NCBI RefSeq assembly: GCF_019977195.1
Contig: NZ_AP024643.1
Location: 3,348,001-3,412,000 of the forward strand
Length of the DNA: 64,000 nucleotides
Reading direction: 5' to 3'
From: Arthrobacter sp. StoSoilA2
GTDB taxonomy: Bacteria > Actinomycetota > Actinomycetes > Actinomycetales > Micrococcaceae
In this document: positions 41,411 to 50,502 of the stretch, piece by piece
Layout: each line of letters opens with the position of its first letter
Position numbering within the stretch: the first letter of the stretch is position 1
The notes under the pieces: model-generated
What the model was told of the DNA's origin: nothing
The model's input: only the letters and a program-made list of their open reading frames with translations
Database searches by the model: none
Made by a program: the position numbers and the translations under genes

Positions 41411-43093
41411 CTACTTGGCCTCGATGTTGTAGTACAGGATGCCGCCGTTCCAGCCGGTCTCGGCCTTCACGACGTTGTTGCTCCACACAATCGGACGGTT
41501 CAGGTACCACAGCGGCAGGCCGGGCAGATCCTGGAACAGGATTTCCTGTGCCTTGTTGAACTTGGTGTTGGCGTCCTGAGGCGTCTTGGCTGCAAGGCCT
41601 TCCTTGAGCAGTTTGTCGAACTCCGGGTTGGAGTACTTCTCGTAGTTCGACGATGCGTTGGTTGCCCACACCGGTCCAAGGAAGTTGTAGAGCGACGGGT
41701 AGTCACCCTGCCAGCCGGCGCGGGTCAGGCCCGGAAGGGACTGGGACTTGCGCAGGTCGAGGACTTCAGCAAACTTTGCAAATGGCTGGATTTCAGCCTG
41801 GATGCCGAGGTTGTTCTTGAAGCCGTTGGCCACGGCGTCGATCCATTCCTTGTTGCCACCATCGGTGTTGGAAGCGATCTGCAGCGGCTTTGAGGCGTCG
41901 TAAGGCTTGATCTTTTCAGCCTGGGCCCAAAGATCCTTGGCCTTTGCAACGTCGAACTTCAGGACGTCACTGCCCGGGATCTTGTCGTTGTATCCATCCA
42001 GCACGGGAGCCGTGAATTCAGTGGCCGGCGTGCGGGTGCCGTTGAAGATGACCTTGGTGATCTCTTCACGGTTGATGGCGTGGGACAGCGCCTGGCGGCG
42101 CAGCTTGCCTGCTTCGCCCTGGAAGTTCGGGTTGTAACCCGGAATGTTCAGGGTGGAGTTGTTGGCAACCGGCTTGGTGGAGTTACGATCCTGGAAGTCC
42201 GTGGTGTACGTCTTCAACGCGTTCGAAGGCAGGACGTCGGTGACGTCGAGGTTGTCAGCCTGCAGATCCGTGTAAGCGGGACCCGGGTCCGTGTAGAACT
42301 TGAAGGTCACGCCACCGTTCTTGGCAGCACGCGGGCCGTTGTAGTCAGGGTTCTTGACCAGGGAGATGGACTGGTCGTGTACCCAGGAACCTTCCTTGGC
42401 GAACTTGTACGGGCCGTTGCCAACCGGGTTTTCACCGAACGTCTTCGGGTCCTTCAGTGCCGCGGAAGGCAGCGGGTAGAAGGCGGAGTAGCCCAGGCGC
42501 AGTGACCAGTCCGCCTCGGGCTGGGACAGCTTGACGGTAATGGTCTGGTCATCCTTGGCTGCCAGGCCGGACATCGTCTGAGCCTTCGGTGCCGGAGTGG
42601 AGGTCTTCTTGCCGTCGGCTCCAGTGGTTTCATTCACGGCACTGACATCGGCGTAACCCTCGATGGACTCGAAGAAGAAGCCGTTGTTCTGGAGGTTGGT
42701 GCTCAGCGCTGCAAAGTTCCAGGAGTCAACAAACGTCTTGGCCGTGATGGCCTCGCCATTCGTGAACTTGGCACCGGACTTGACCTTGATGGTCCAGTTC
42801 TGCGAGTCCGTGGTGTCAATGGACTCGGCCAGCGCGTTGACCGGCTTGCCGCTGGCATCGTAGGCACGGAGGCCTTCGAACAGCAGCTCGACAACGCGGC
42901 CGCCATACACCTCGTTGGTGTTTGCGGGAAGCAGCGGGTGCTGCGGTTCGTTGCTGTATGCGGTGATGACCTTGTTGGGGTCGGCTGCGGCAGAACTGTT
43001 CGTGTTGCTGCCGGAGCCGCCGCCGCAACCGGTCATTGCGAGGGCGATTACCGCCGCTACGCCTAGAGCTTTGGAAGTGCGCGAGAAACGCAT
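41411..43093 (-). CDS. Peptide-binding lipoprotein (SBP family 5)
   Basis: A 560-aa extracellular binding protein. Lipobox LAMTGC (Cys near 23) and a Gly/Ser/Asn linker, then the SBP_bac_5 domain: ITAYSNEPQHPLLPANTNE near 43, YDASGKPVNALAESIDTTDSQNWTI near 79, and the family segment RRQALSHAINREEI near 333. It feeds peptides to the DppBC/DF transporter encoded downstream. Perfect AGGAGG before the ATG. First gene of the operon. Confidence 0.92.
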   Translation of the reverse strand: MRFSRTSKALGVAAVIALAMTGCGGGSGSNTNSSAAADPNKVITAYSNEPQHPLLPANTNEVYGGRVVELLFEGLRAYDASGKPVNALAESIDTTDSQNWTIKVKSGAKFTNGEAITAKTFVDSWNFAALSTNLQNNGFFFESIEGYADVSAVNETTGADGKKTSTPAPKAQTMSGLAAKDDQTITVKLSQPEADWSLRLGYSAFYPLPSAALKDPKTFGENPVGNGPYKFAKEGSWVHDQSISLVKNPDYNGPRAAKNGGVTFKFYTDPGPAYTDLQADNLDVTDVLPSNALKTYTTDFQDRNSTKPVANNSTLNIPGYNPNFQGEAGKLRRQALSHAINREEITKVIFNGTRTPATEFTAPVLDGYNDKIPGSDVLKFDVAKAKDLWAQAEKIKPYDASKPLQIASNTDGGNKEWIDAVANGFKNNLGIQAEIQPFAKFAEVLDLRKSQSLPGLTRAGWQGDYPSLYNFLGPVWATNASSNYEKYSNPEFDKLLKEGLAAKTPQDANTKFNKAQEILFQDLPGLPLWYLNRPIVWSNNVVKAETGWNGGILYYNIEAK

Positions 43094-43628
43094 TCCGCCT
43101 CCTATGAGTCGTGGAGTTGATCAGGGGAAATTTGTGATGACCCCCAGGCGCGAGCACAGGTTTCCTACTGTGACGTTGCCTACATGTGTGTGTAAGCCTA
43201 CCCACATTGTGTCCGGATGTTGGGACTCGCTGGCCAAACTGTAACCGTTCCGCAACCTCCAGATGCCTAAAGTGGCGGGAATTTCAAGTCAAAAGCTACT
43301 CGGTGGTAATATTCGCTGTCTGACAGCAGGACAAGCTGTTTCTAGGCACAAAAAGGGCCTCGGTTCATACTCTGAACCGAGACCCTTTACAATTTCGCTG
43401 CCCAGGGCAGCGTTCGCGTTTTGGATTTAAAGCGGAACGCACCTGCAAGTGACTGCCGGCAAAGCCGCACGTAGCGGACGAGCGTCAGTGGCGCGTCGAC
43501 GTCGGAATGAGAGACACACGGTAGCGATACCGCTGAACGTCCCAATTTGTTCCTGTGGCCGCAGTTTCGTTCCTTGCCTGGCAAGAACCACTCGGCGACC
43601 ACGAGCAGATCCGTCCACATCATCATCG
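43094..43628. other. 535-bp non-coding region, dppA promoter side
   Basis: The first ~170 bp upstream of dppA hold its leader, with a TAGGCT (minus strand, near 43196) as a possible -10. A minus-strand terminator lies at 43349-43389. In 43390-43628 I see no convincing gene: an open frame on the minus strand (43387-43626) has low-complexity codon use and no start signal or family. Confidence 0.5.
43349..43389 (-). terminator. Minus-strand terminator
   Basis: Stem 43352-43367 with 43373-43388 (one G-U pair on the minus strand), 5-nt loop, followed on the minus strand by TTTTTG. It terminates transcription coming from the DUF1877 remnant side before dppA. Confidence 0.82.
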
Positions 43629-44110
43629 CTACCCGATGAGGTAGACCATGCCACGTCCCTCGTTAGCGAGATTCCTGGCGAAGGTTCGCGCCCGCCGAAG
43701 ATAGCCAACGGCGTAATCGACCTCCAGGTCACCGTCGAGGTGCGACGAAACCGGCAACCGCAGCCGTACTTCCCCGTCAGAGACTTCATCCAAGTCCTGA
43801 GCAATCGCTAAAACCTCTGACGGAGACAAGGCCCGCACCCAAGGCTCCCAGCCTTCGTCATGCATCGTGACGCTACCTTCAAACATGCGAAAAGCGGTTC
43901 GCGCCGCCGCCCCCGCACTCAATGGCGCAGTGAGAACTTGCAAATGCCGCCACGCCTTGTCCAGATAGAGCATGTCGCGCTGGTCCCGGCACCAGGTTCA
44001 AGGCCCCAGGCGTCAGCAAGCGGGTCGGCCGGCACGACGCTCAAAGGGTCGGAAAGTACTTGGTCAGTAACGTCGCCGTCGAATGCATATGCGTAATATC
44101 GGATTCCCAT
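43629..44110 (-). pseudogene. DUF1877-like gene with a frameshift
   Basis: Two reading frames together look like one DUF1877/YfbM-type protein. The first (44110 to about 43985) encodes MGIRYYAYAFDGDVTD onward; the second (to 43629) encodes LYLDKAWRHLQ, the SSHLDGDLEV region and a final GRGMVYLIG. The total of 482 nt is one short of a multiple of three, so a single base is missing, near 43970-43990. This is either a real frameshift or a sequence error. The patch from 43390 to 44180 is flanked by dppA and ychF and lacks other genes, so it looks like an accessory insertion. Function of DUF1877 proteins is unknown. Confidence 0.6.
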
Positions 44111-44182
44111 TCACCAAGTGTTCCCGAGGCTCAAGCGCCGCAGGACAGCCGCTTTGCGCTATGTGGATAACCCAGCAAAAGA

Positions 44183-45268
44183 TCAGACGTTGAAGCGGAA
44201 CTCCACCACGTCGCCGTCGGCCATAACGTACTCTTTGCCTTCGATGCGGACCTTGCCACGGGACTTTGCCTCGGCCATGGAGCCGGCGTCAATGAGGTCA
44301 TCGAAGGAGACGACCTCGGCTTTGATGAAGCCTCGCTGGAAGTCAGAGTGGATCACGCCCGCGGCCTGGGGCGCGGTGTCGCCTTGGCGAATGGTCCATG
44401 CACGGGTTTCCTTGGGGCCGGCCGTGAGGTAGGTCTGCAGGCCAAGGGTGTGGAAACCAACGCGCGCCAGCTGGTCCAGGCCGGATTCGCTCTGGCCGTT
44501 CATTTCCAGCATTTCGCGGGCTTCTTCCTCGTCCAGTTCAACGAGGTCGGATTCGAGCTTGGCATCGAGGAATACGGCATCTGCGGGAGCAACCAGGGCA
44601 CGCAATTCATCCTGCTTTTCCTGGTCACCAAGAATGCCTTCATCGGCATTGAAGACGTAGATGAAGGGCTTTGCAGTGAGAAGTCCGAGCTCCTTGAGGT
44701 GCCCCATCTCCAGCTTGTCGCTCTTGATTGAGCTAAAAATTGTGTCGCCGCGCTCCAGAACTGCCTGTGCTGCCTTGATGGCGGCCAGTTCCGCTGCTTC
44801 GCGCTTCTTGATCTTGACTTCTTTTTCGATACGCGGGATCGCGTTTTCGATGGTCTGAAGGTCTGCCAGGATCAGCTCGGTGTTGATGGTCTCCATGTCG
44901 GAGCGCGGATCAACCTTGCCGTCTACGTGGATGACATCGGGGTCGTCGAAGACACGCACAACCTGCGCGATTGCCTGGGCTTCACGGATATTGGCGAGGA
45001 ACTTGTTGCCCAGGCCCTCGCCCTCGGATGCGCCCTTCACGATGCCGGCGATGTCCACAAACGACACAGGAGCGGGAAGCAACTTCTGGGAACCAAAGAT
45101 CTCCGCCAGCTTGGCCAGACGGGGATCCGGCAGGTTAACGACACCGACGTTCGGTTCGATCGTTGCGAACGGATAGTTCGCAGCAAGCACCTGGTTGCGG
45201 GTCAGTGCGTTGAAAAGAGTTGATTTGCCGACGTTGGGCAGTCCGACGATGCCAATAGTAAGAGCCAC
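44183..45268 (-). CDS. ychF: Ribosome-binding ATPase YchF
   Basis: About 361 aa from GTG 45268 (VALTIGIVGLP); an ATG 6 bp earlier is possible. Obg-family P-loop protein: GLPNVGKSTL (8-17), DIAGIVKGASEGEGLGNKFLANIREA (near 68-93), the altered G4 NADE in FIYVFNADEG that gives ATP preference, a helical domain, and a C-terminal TGS domain (LQTYLTAGPKETRAWTI...DVVEFRFNV). It binds ribosomes and restrains stress responses. Follows the accessory patch; divergent from rmuC. Confidence 0.94.
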   Translation of the reverse strand: MALTIGIVGLPNVGKSTLFNALTRNQVLAANYPFATIEPNVGVVNLPDPRLAKLAEIFGSQKLLPAPVSFVDIAGIVKGASEGEGLGNKFLANIREAQAIAQVVRVFDDPDVIHVDGKVDPRSDMETINTELILADLQTIENAIPRIEKEVKIKKREAAELAAIKAAQAVLERGDTIFSSIKSDKLEMGHLKELGLLTAKPFIYVFNADEGILGDQEKQDELRALVAPADAVFLDAKLESDLVELDEEEAREMLEMNGQSESGLDQLARVGFHTLGLQTYLTAGPKETRAWTIRQGDTAPQAAGVIHSDFQRGFIKAEVVSFDDLIDAGSMAEAKSRGKVRIEGKEYVMADGDVVEFRFNV

Positions 45269-45378
45269 GAGCATTTATTCTACCCGTTGCCGCGATAACC
45301 ATGCTTGTTCGCTCCTGAAGACAACACCGTCAACTGACCTTCACTAAAACTGTCGGACCCCTATGACAGGGTTGCCTC

Positions 45379-46626
45379 ATGGATGGATTTGGATTTGTTT
45401 TGGCATTGCTCATGCTGCTCATCGGAGCCGCAGTGGGACTCAGCGGTGCGTATGTAGTCTTTCGACGCCGGACGGCCGGTTTGGAGGAGGACTTCGACGC
45501 CGTTTCGTCGCGCCTTTCGGACGTGACGGCCCAGCTCGCAGCCGCCGACGCCGAACGCCGGCTTCTGTTCGCACAGAACCGGGAGCTGAGTGAATCAAGG
45601 ACCTCAGACGGCAGCGTGTTGCGCGCCCTCGGGCCCGTGGCCGAAAAGCTCACTGCCGTACAGCAGCAGGTCTCGCTCCTGGAACGCGACCGAGTGGAGC
45701 AATATGGCCAACTCGCACAGCAACTTCAAGACGCCAGGCTCTCCGACGAACAGCTATTACGGTCCACGCATGCCCTTGCGTCCGCACTCCGATCCAACAG
45801 TGCCCGCGGACAATGGGGCGAGGTTCAGTTGCGCAGGGTTGTCGAAGCCTCTGGAATGCTCCGTCACGTGGACTTCCACGAGCAAGTGCACTCCGGCCGG
45901 AGCGAGAACACGCTGCGCCCGGACCTTGTGGTGCAATTGCCAGGCGGCAAGCAAATCGTGGTGGATGCCAAGGTCCCGCTGGCTTCCTATCTGGCGGCGC
46001 AGGAACAAGTGCACGGCGAAGGCTCCATGGGTGAATCAGTCGGGCCAGCGGCCAATCATGATTCCAAGACGCTCCTGGCACAGCACGCCAAGGCACTCAA
46101 AGCCCACATCGATGCCCTCGCAGCCAAGAAGTACTGGGACATTCCGGGCAACTCCCCGGAGCTCGTCATCTGTTTCCTCCCCGCGGAGTCGATTTTGGCT
46201 TCAGCCCTTGAGGCTGATCCGGCGTTGTTGGAGCATGCCCTTTCCCGGAACGTCGTCCTGGCCTCGCCGGGGACACTGCTGGCGGTTCTCAAGTCGGTGG
46301 CATTCACATGGCGGCAGGATGTCTTGACGGACAGCGCCCACGAACTCTTCGAACTGGCCAAACAGCTCTACGAACGCATGGGCACGCTGGGCGAGAATGT
46401 CGGGAAACTCGGAAGTTCCTTGAAGACATCGGTGGACCGCTATAACGCGATGGTCGGCACACTGGAGGCACGTGTACTCCCTACTGCCCGCAAACTCAAC
46501 ACCATGGACGACGCCGGACTGGCCACTCCCCTGTCCGTCGAAGCAGTCCCGCGGGCCTTGGCTGCGCCCGAGCTGCTCGCGGTGGACTCCCTGGATGCTG
46601 CAGCCCAAGAGGAGTCTGCAGCTTAA
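45379..46626 (+). CDS. rmuC: DNA recombination protein RmuC
   Basis: A 415-aa protein: an N-terminal membrane helix (residues 2-25), a coiled coil (about 30-120, with QLAAADAERRLL and QQQVSLLERDRVEQYGQLAQQL) and a PD-(D/E)xK-type nuclease-like domain (about 140-370, with RPDLVVQLPGGKQIVVDAKVPL carrying the Asp and DAK). RmuC limits inversions and rearrangements in E. coli. Ends at a hairpin before the convergent ispH. Confidence 0.9.
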   Translation: MDGFGFVLALLMLLIGAAVGLSGAYVVFRRRTAGLEEDFDAVSSRLSDVTAQLAAADAERRLLFAQNRELSESRTSDGSVLRALGPVAEKLTAVQQQVSLLERDRVEQYGQLAQQLQDARLSDEQLLRSTHALASALRSNSARGQWGEVQLRRVVEASGMLRHVDFHEQVHSGRSENTLRPDLVVQLPGGKQIVVDAKVPLASYLAAQEQVHGEGSMGESVGPAANHDSKTLLAQHAKALKAHIDALAAKKYWDIPGNSPELVICFLPAESILASALEADPALLEHALSRNVVLASPGTLLAVLKSVAFTWRQDVLTDSAHELFELAKQLYERMGTLGENVGKLGSSLKTSVDRYNAMVGTLEARVLPTARKLNTMDDAGLATPLSVEAVPRALAAPELLAVDSLDAAAQEESAA

Positions 46627-46631
46627 AAGGA

Positions 46632-46680
46632 CAGGCCCGCTGTGGCAGCTTCCCAATGGGTGGCTGCCACAACGGGCCTG
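46632..46680. terminator. Hairpin after rmuC
   Basis: Stem 46632-46649 with 46663-46680 and one internal mismatch, 13-nt loop. It lies between converging rmuC and ispH. Confidence 0.75.
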
Positions 46681-46720
46681 CTAATTACATCAAGGATAAG
46701 TACGTTCAGGACAAGTACTT

Positions 46721-47806
46721 TCAGGACGTAGGGCGGTTCCCGCGGCCACCGAGGGCCCGGGTCACGTCGCCAGCCTCCTTGAGGGTAGCCCGCAATTCCT
46801 TCGGCAAAGAGAAGAGAAGGTCCTCCTCGGCCGTGACGACTTCCTGGACTTCGCCATAGCCGTAGTCCGCCAAAAGCCGGAGGACGTCCTGAACGAGCAC
46901 TTCCGGGACGGAAGCCCCGGAGGTAACACCTACCGTGGCGACGCCCTCGAACCAGCTTTCATCCACCTCGTTCGCGAAGTCCACGCGGTAGGAGGTCCGT
47001 GCCCCATACTCAAGTGCCACTTCAACGAGGCGCACCGAGTTGGACGAGTTGGCCGAACCCACCACAATGACCAGGTCAGCCTGGGGAGCGATCTTCTTGA
47101 TGGCCACCTGGCGGTTGGTGGTGGCATAGCAGATATCGTCGCTGGGCGGATCCTGCAACGTGGGGAACCGGTCCTTGAGCAGGCGGACGGTCTCCATGGT
47201 CTCGTCCACACTCAGGGTGGTCTGCGAGAGCCAGATGGTCTTCTCCGGATTCCGCACGGTGACTCTGTCTACCTCGTGGGGGCCGTTGATGATCTGGATG
47301 TGCTCGGGGGCCTCGCCGGCTGTTCCTTCGACTTCCTCGTGGCCTTCGTGGCCAATCAGCAGGATGTCGTAGTCCTCCTTGGCGAAGCGCACGGCTTCAC
47401 GGTGAACCTTGGTGACCAGCGGGCACGTCGCGTCGATGGTGCGAAGACCGCGGTCTTCGGCGGACTGGACTACAGCAGGGGAAACGCCATGTGCCGAGAA
47501 AATCACCAAGGCGCCTTCAGGAACCTCATCCGTTTCTTCGACGAAAATGGCGCCTTGCTCTTCGAGGGAGCTCACTACATGCACATTGTGGACAATCTGC
47601 TTGCGGACATATACGGGTGGTCCGTAGTGTTCCAGGGCTTTCTCAACAGCAATGACAGCCCTGTCCACTCCCGCACAATAGCCACGGGGAGCCGCCAGCA
47701 GAACCTTCTTGGGTCCAGTAACAGGGGCCGCCGCCTGAACCTCTTCCGGTGATCGCCGTCTGCGGGGCACCGTGGGCATCGGAATGGAAACTGCTGTGCT
47801 GGTCAT
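46721..47806 (-). CDS. ispH: 4-hydroxy-3-methylbut-2-enyl diphosphate reductase
   Basis: A 361-aa IspH (LytB). The three cluster cysteines are in PRGYCAGVDRA (Cys44), IDATCPLVTKVH and DDICYATTNRQ; substrate His residues occur in HNVHVVSSL and SAHGVSP, and the TSGASVP segment is present. Final step of the MEP isoprenoid pathway, 4Fe-4S enzyme. An N-terminal ~30-residue extension precedes the core. Preceded by TAGCAT 6 nt before the ATG; GGAGGG lies between, so it is leaderless or very short-leadered. Confidence 0.95.
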   Translation of the reverse strand: MTSTAVSIPMPTVPRRRRSPEEVQAAAPVTGPKKVLLAAPRGYCAGVDRAVIAVEKALEHYGPPVYVRKQIVHNVHVVSSLEEQGAIFVEETDEVPEGALVIFSAHGVSPAVVQSAEDRGLRTIDATCPLVTKVHREAVRFAKEDYDILLIGHEGHEEVEGTAGEAPEHIQIINGPHEVDRVTVRNPEKTIWLSQTTLSVDETMETVRLLKDRFPTLQDPPSDDICYATTNRQVAIKKIAPQADLVIVVGSANSSNSVRLVEVALEYGARTSYRVDFANEVDESWFEGVATVGVTSGASVPEVLVQDVLRLLADYGYGEVQEVVTAEEDLLFSLPKELRATLKEAGDVTRALGGRGNRPTS

Positions 47807-47812
47807 CCCTCC

Positions 47813-47818
47813 ATGCTA
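47813..47818 (-). promoter_or_regulatory. -10 element of ispH
   Basis: TAGCAT on the minus strand, 6 nt before the ispH ATG. It falls at the extreme 3' end of the upstream membrane-protein gene, so ispH has its own promoter in addition to possible readthrough. Confidence 0.45.
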
Positions 47819-48688
47819 CCGGCCCGGCCCCTGGCCGCTGGCAGAAGGTGATCTCCGTCTCGCGGACAGGATCCATGCGGTGACCCCCAGTGCCAGGGAT
47901 GCACCTGACACCACAGCAGCGATGACAATCCATTCACCGAAGCCCGTCCGCACGGCCGAAAAGAACTCCTGCTCGAACAGTTCTGCAACACCGTTGCCAC
48001 TGGAGAGGCTTCCCATCAGTCCGCCAGCCAGATCCACCGTCGCCGACCACAGCGCAGCAAGCACCAACCCGCCAAGTCCGAGGGAGACCATCACCAGGGA
48101 GCGGCGACGCGCAGCAGCGAGGGCCAACAGGACCGAAACAACAGCACCGACGGCGGCAAGCCACCAGAGCGGGGCAAAGGCCGCCACCCGATCAACCAAT
48201 TGCTTTTGGGATGGTTCACCCATGGTCACCAAACTTTCCGCCGGGACCTCAATTTGTAGTCCGCTGGCGGAGGATAGACGGTCGCGGATAAGCCTGATGA
48301 GTGGGCCAATGTCCAGGAGCAGTGCTGTATGGGACACCGTCTCCTCCGGCTGCTTCCCTCCTCCGAAGTTCAACCGATGACTGTTCCTGGCCGTTTCTTC
48401 CCATGCTTTGGGGTACTCAGGCCATGACTGCATTCCGGATGCAGCTTCCCTGAGGGCATCCGCCGCCACCGATTTGAGTGGTTCCGGAAGATTTACGGAG
48501 GATTCGAAGTTCCCCGCTGCGGCTGTAGCAAGCCGGCTTTGGAACTCGGGATCCTTGCCCAGCGCGCTGGCCAGGTGGACGAAGCCGTCCTCCTTGACCA
48601 CGTTGACGTCCGCCCAAGCGGCCGGAACTGCGACGGCCGTGAGCAACAAGGCGAGCACCACTGCCACCGCGGAAATGAAACTGCGCAA
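47816..48688 (-). CDS. Membrane protein of unknown function
   Basis: A 290-aa protein starting at TTG 48688 (GAGGA upstream). Signal-like N-terminal helix (residues 5-26), a ~145-residue extracytoplasmic domain, then three helices (about 172-192, 196-216, 253-275) and a short basic tail. No known motif. It sits between ispH and xseA, the same place as Rv1109c in M. tuberculosis, but I cannot say whether they are homologous. Its stop is 10 bp from the ispH start, so the two may be cotranscribed. Confidence 0.72.
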   Translation of the reverse strand: MRSFISAVAVVLALLLTAVAVPAAWADVNVVKEDGFVHLASALGKDPEFQSRLATAAAGNFESSVNLPEPLKSVAADALREAASGMQSWPEYPKAWEETARNSHRLNFGGGKQPEETVSHTALLLDIGPLIRLIRDRLSSASGLQIEVPAESLVTMGEPSQKQLVDRVAAFAPLWWLAAVGAVVSVLLALAAARRRSLVMVSLGLGGLVLAALWSATVDLAGGLMGSLSSGNGVAELFEQEFFSAVRTGFGEWIVIAAVVSGASLALGVTAWILSARRRSPSASGQGPGR

Positions 48689-48890
48689 AAGTCATCCTCG
48701 GGGGTAAGGGGCCAGTGCCACCATCCTAGGTCTGTCCACAGGATAGGAAAAATGTCGGGGTCCACTGCTAAAGCTATGGATAGAGTTGGAAGGCCGGCCC
48801 GGTGCTGATTGCGCGCGGGACCGATTGGCCGCGACCACGGCCGCACAGCTAGCGAGGATATACACATGCAGGTAAACGCACGGATCACCC

Positions 48891-50168
48891 ATGGCAGCTG
48901 ACGCGAGCCCGGAATCAACGCTGCCCGGTACCGCTGCGGAGACCAGCCCCGACAACCCCTGGCCCCTGCAGTTGCTATCCAGGAAGCTAAAGGCCCACAT
49001 CGAGCGTGCGCCCGCGGCGTGGATCGAAGGCCAGGTCATCGAACTCAACCGGCGTGGCGGGAACGCCTTCCTGACACTCCGTGACGTCGATGCTGAGATT
49101 TCACTGCCGGCATCCGTATGGTCCACGGTCCTGGATCGCCAGAAGATACCCCTTGAACGTGGTTCCCGGGTGGTCGCCCTGGTCAAGGCCGACTTCTGGG
49201 TCAAGACCGGGCGCCTGAACATGTCCGTCAAGGACATCCGGCCCGTGGGCCTGGGTGATCTCCTTGCCAGGATCGAGCGGCTGCGCCAGGCCCTTGCCGC
49301 AGAAGGCCTGTTCGCCGACTCCCGCAAACGGAAGTTGCCCCTCCTCCCCCACCGCATCGGGCTCATTACAGGGCGGGATTCGGATGCCAAGAAGGACGTC
49401 CTCCGTAATGCGGCACTCCGCTGGCCGGCCGTTGAATTCGACGTTCGCGAGGTAGCTGTCCAAGGCAATACGGCCGTTGCACAGATCCTTGCCGCGCTCC
49501 GTTCGTTGGATGCCGATCCACACATCGACGTCATCGTCCTCGCCAGAGGTGGGGGCGCCTTGGAAGATCTTCTGCCGTTCAGCAATGAGGACTTGATCAG
49601 GGCAGTGGCAGCGGCAACAACGCCGGTGGTCAGCGCCATTGGCCACGAAGCGGATCGTCCCATCCTGGACGACGTGGCTGATCTGAGGGCATCGACACCC
49701 ACCGACGCCGCGAAACGCATCGTTCCTGATGTCAGTGAGGAACTCGCCATGGTCCGCCAGGCCCGGGACCATCTTCGCCGGAGCATTGGCAGAATGGTGG
49801 ACAGGGAGACGGACCGGCTTCACGCCTTGAGGTCGCGGCCCGTCCTGGCAACGCCGGACACCATGGTCGCAGCACGATCAGAGGACATCACCCGGCTTCA
49901 GCGAAGGTCGCATGCAGCCGTCAGCACAGCGGTGGTCCGGGCGCTTGACCAGGTCCACCACCTGCGTGCCCAGGTGCGGGCATTGTCTCCGCAGAAGACC
50001 CTGGACCGCGGCTACGCTGTCGTCCAGATCGTCGGTGAAGACCAAGCCGGACACACAGTGGTCAGCAGCCCGGCACAGACTCCCGAAGGCACGCCGCTGG
50101 CCATCAGAGTGGCAGAAGGCCGGTTCAGGGCTGTGTCCAGCGGCCAAGCACAACTCGTCGAGCACTGA
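48891..50168 (+). CDS. xseA: Exodeoxyribonuclease VII large subunit
   Basis: A 425-aa XseA: an N-terminal OB fold (HIERAPAAWIEGQVIELNRRGGNAFLTLRDVDAE, about 33-66), then the catalytic domain with GLITGRDSDAKKDVLRNA, IDVIVLARGGGALEDLLPF and VSAIGHEADRPILDDVADLRASTPTDAAK, and a long helical C-terminus. With XseB it degrades single-stranded DNA from both ends. Divergent from the membrane-protein gene; a 202-bp gap upstream holds the promoters. Confidence 0.94.
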   Translation: MAADASPESTLPGTAAETSPDNPWPLQLLSRKLKAHIERAPAAWIEGQVIELNRRGGNAFLTLRDVDAEISLPASVWSTVLDRQKIPLERGSRVVALVKADFWVKTGRLNMSVKDIRPVGLGDLLARIERLRQALAAEGLFADSRKRKLPLLPHRIGLITGRDSDAKKDVLRNAALRWPAVEFDVREVAVQGNTAVAQILAALRSLDADPHIDVIVLARGGGALEDLLPFSNEDLIRAVAAATTPVVSAIGHEADRPILDDVADLRASTPTDAAKRIVPDVSEELAMVRQARDHLRRSIGRMVDRETDRLHALRSRPVLATPDTMVAARSEDITRLQRRSHAAVSTAVVRALDQVHHLRAQVRALSPQKTLDRGYAVVQIVGEDQAGHTVVSSPAQTPEGTPLAIRVAEGRFRAVSSGQAQLVEH

Positions 50169-50221
50169 TTTCGCGGCAGCTGCACGGCACAAACACTCAC
50201 CATCGAATGCGAAGGACCACC

Positions 50222-50488
50222 ATGACAGAGAACAATCCCGCAGCACCTTCAGCGGATTCCCTGGATTCCCTCAGTTACGAGGAAGCCCGCGAACAGCTTG
50301 TGGCAGTGGTCAGCCGGTTGGAAGCAGGCGGAGCCAGCCTTGAGGAATCGCTGGCGCTCTGGGAGCGGGGCGAGGCGTTGGCAAAGCGTTGCGAGGACTG
50401 GCTTGAGGGCGCCCGCAAACGGCTGGCAACAGCCAGGGACGCTACCAACGACGCCGGGGCTGCCGCCGGCACAGACCAGCCGCGATGA
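50222..50488 (+). CDS. xseB: Exodeoxyribonuclease VII small subunit
   Basis: About 88 aa from ATG 50222 (AAGGA 7 nt upstream); an upstream in-frame ATG at 50207 is possible. The conserved XseB segment is YEEAREQLVAVVSRLEAGGASLEESLALWERGEALAKRCEDWL (residues 20-62). It forms the helical bundle that coats XseA. Located 53 bp after xseA in the same operon. Confidence 0.92.
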   Translation: MTENNPAAPSADSLDSLSYEEAREQLVAVVSRLEAGGASLEESLALWERGEALAKRCEDWLEGARKRLATARDATNDAGAAAGTDQPR

Positions 50489-50502
50489 CGGTTCCCTAAA
50501 GC

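Noticed and set aside
43387..43626. A 79-codon minus-strand frame before dppA
   Set aside because: No SD, no recognisable family, and it spans the region leading into a terminator; likely chance.
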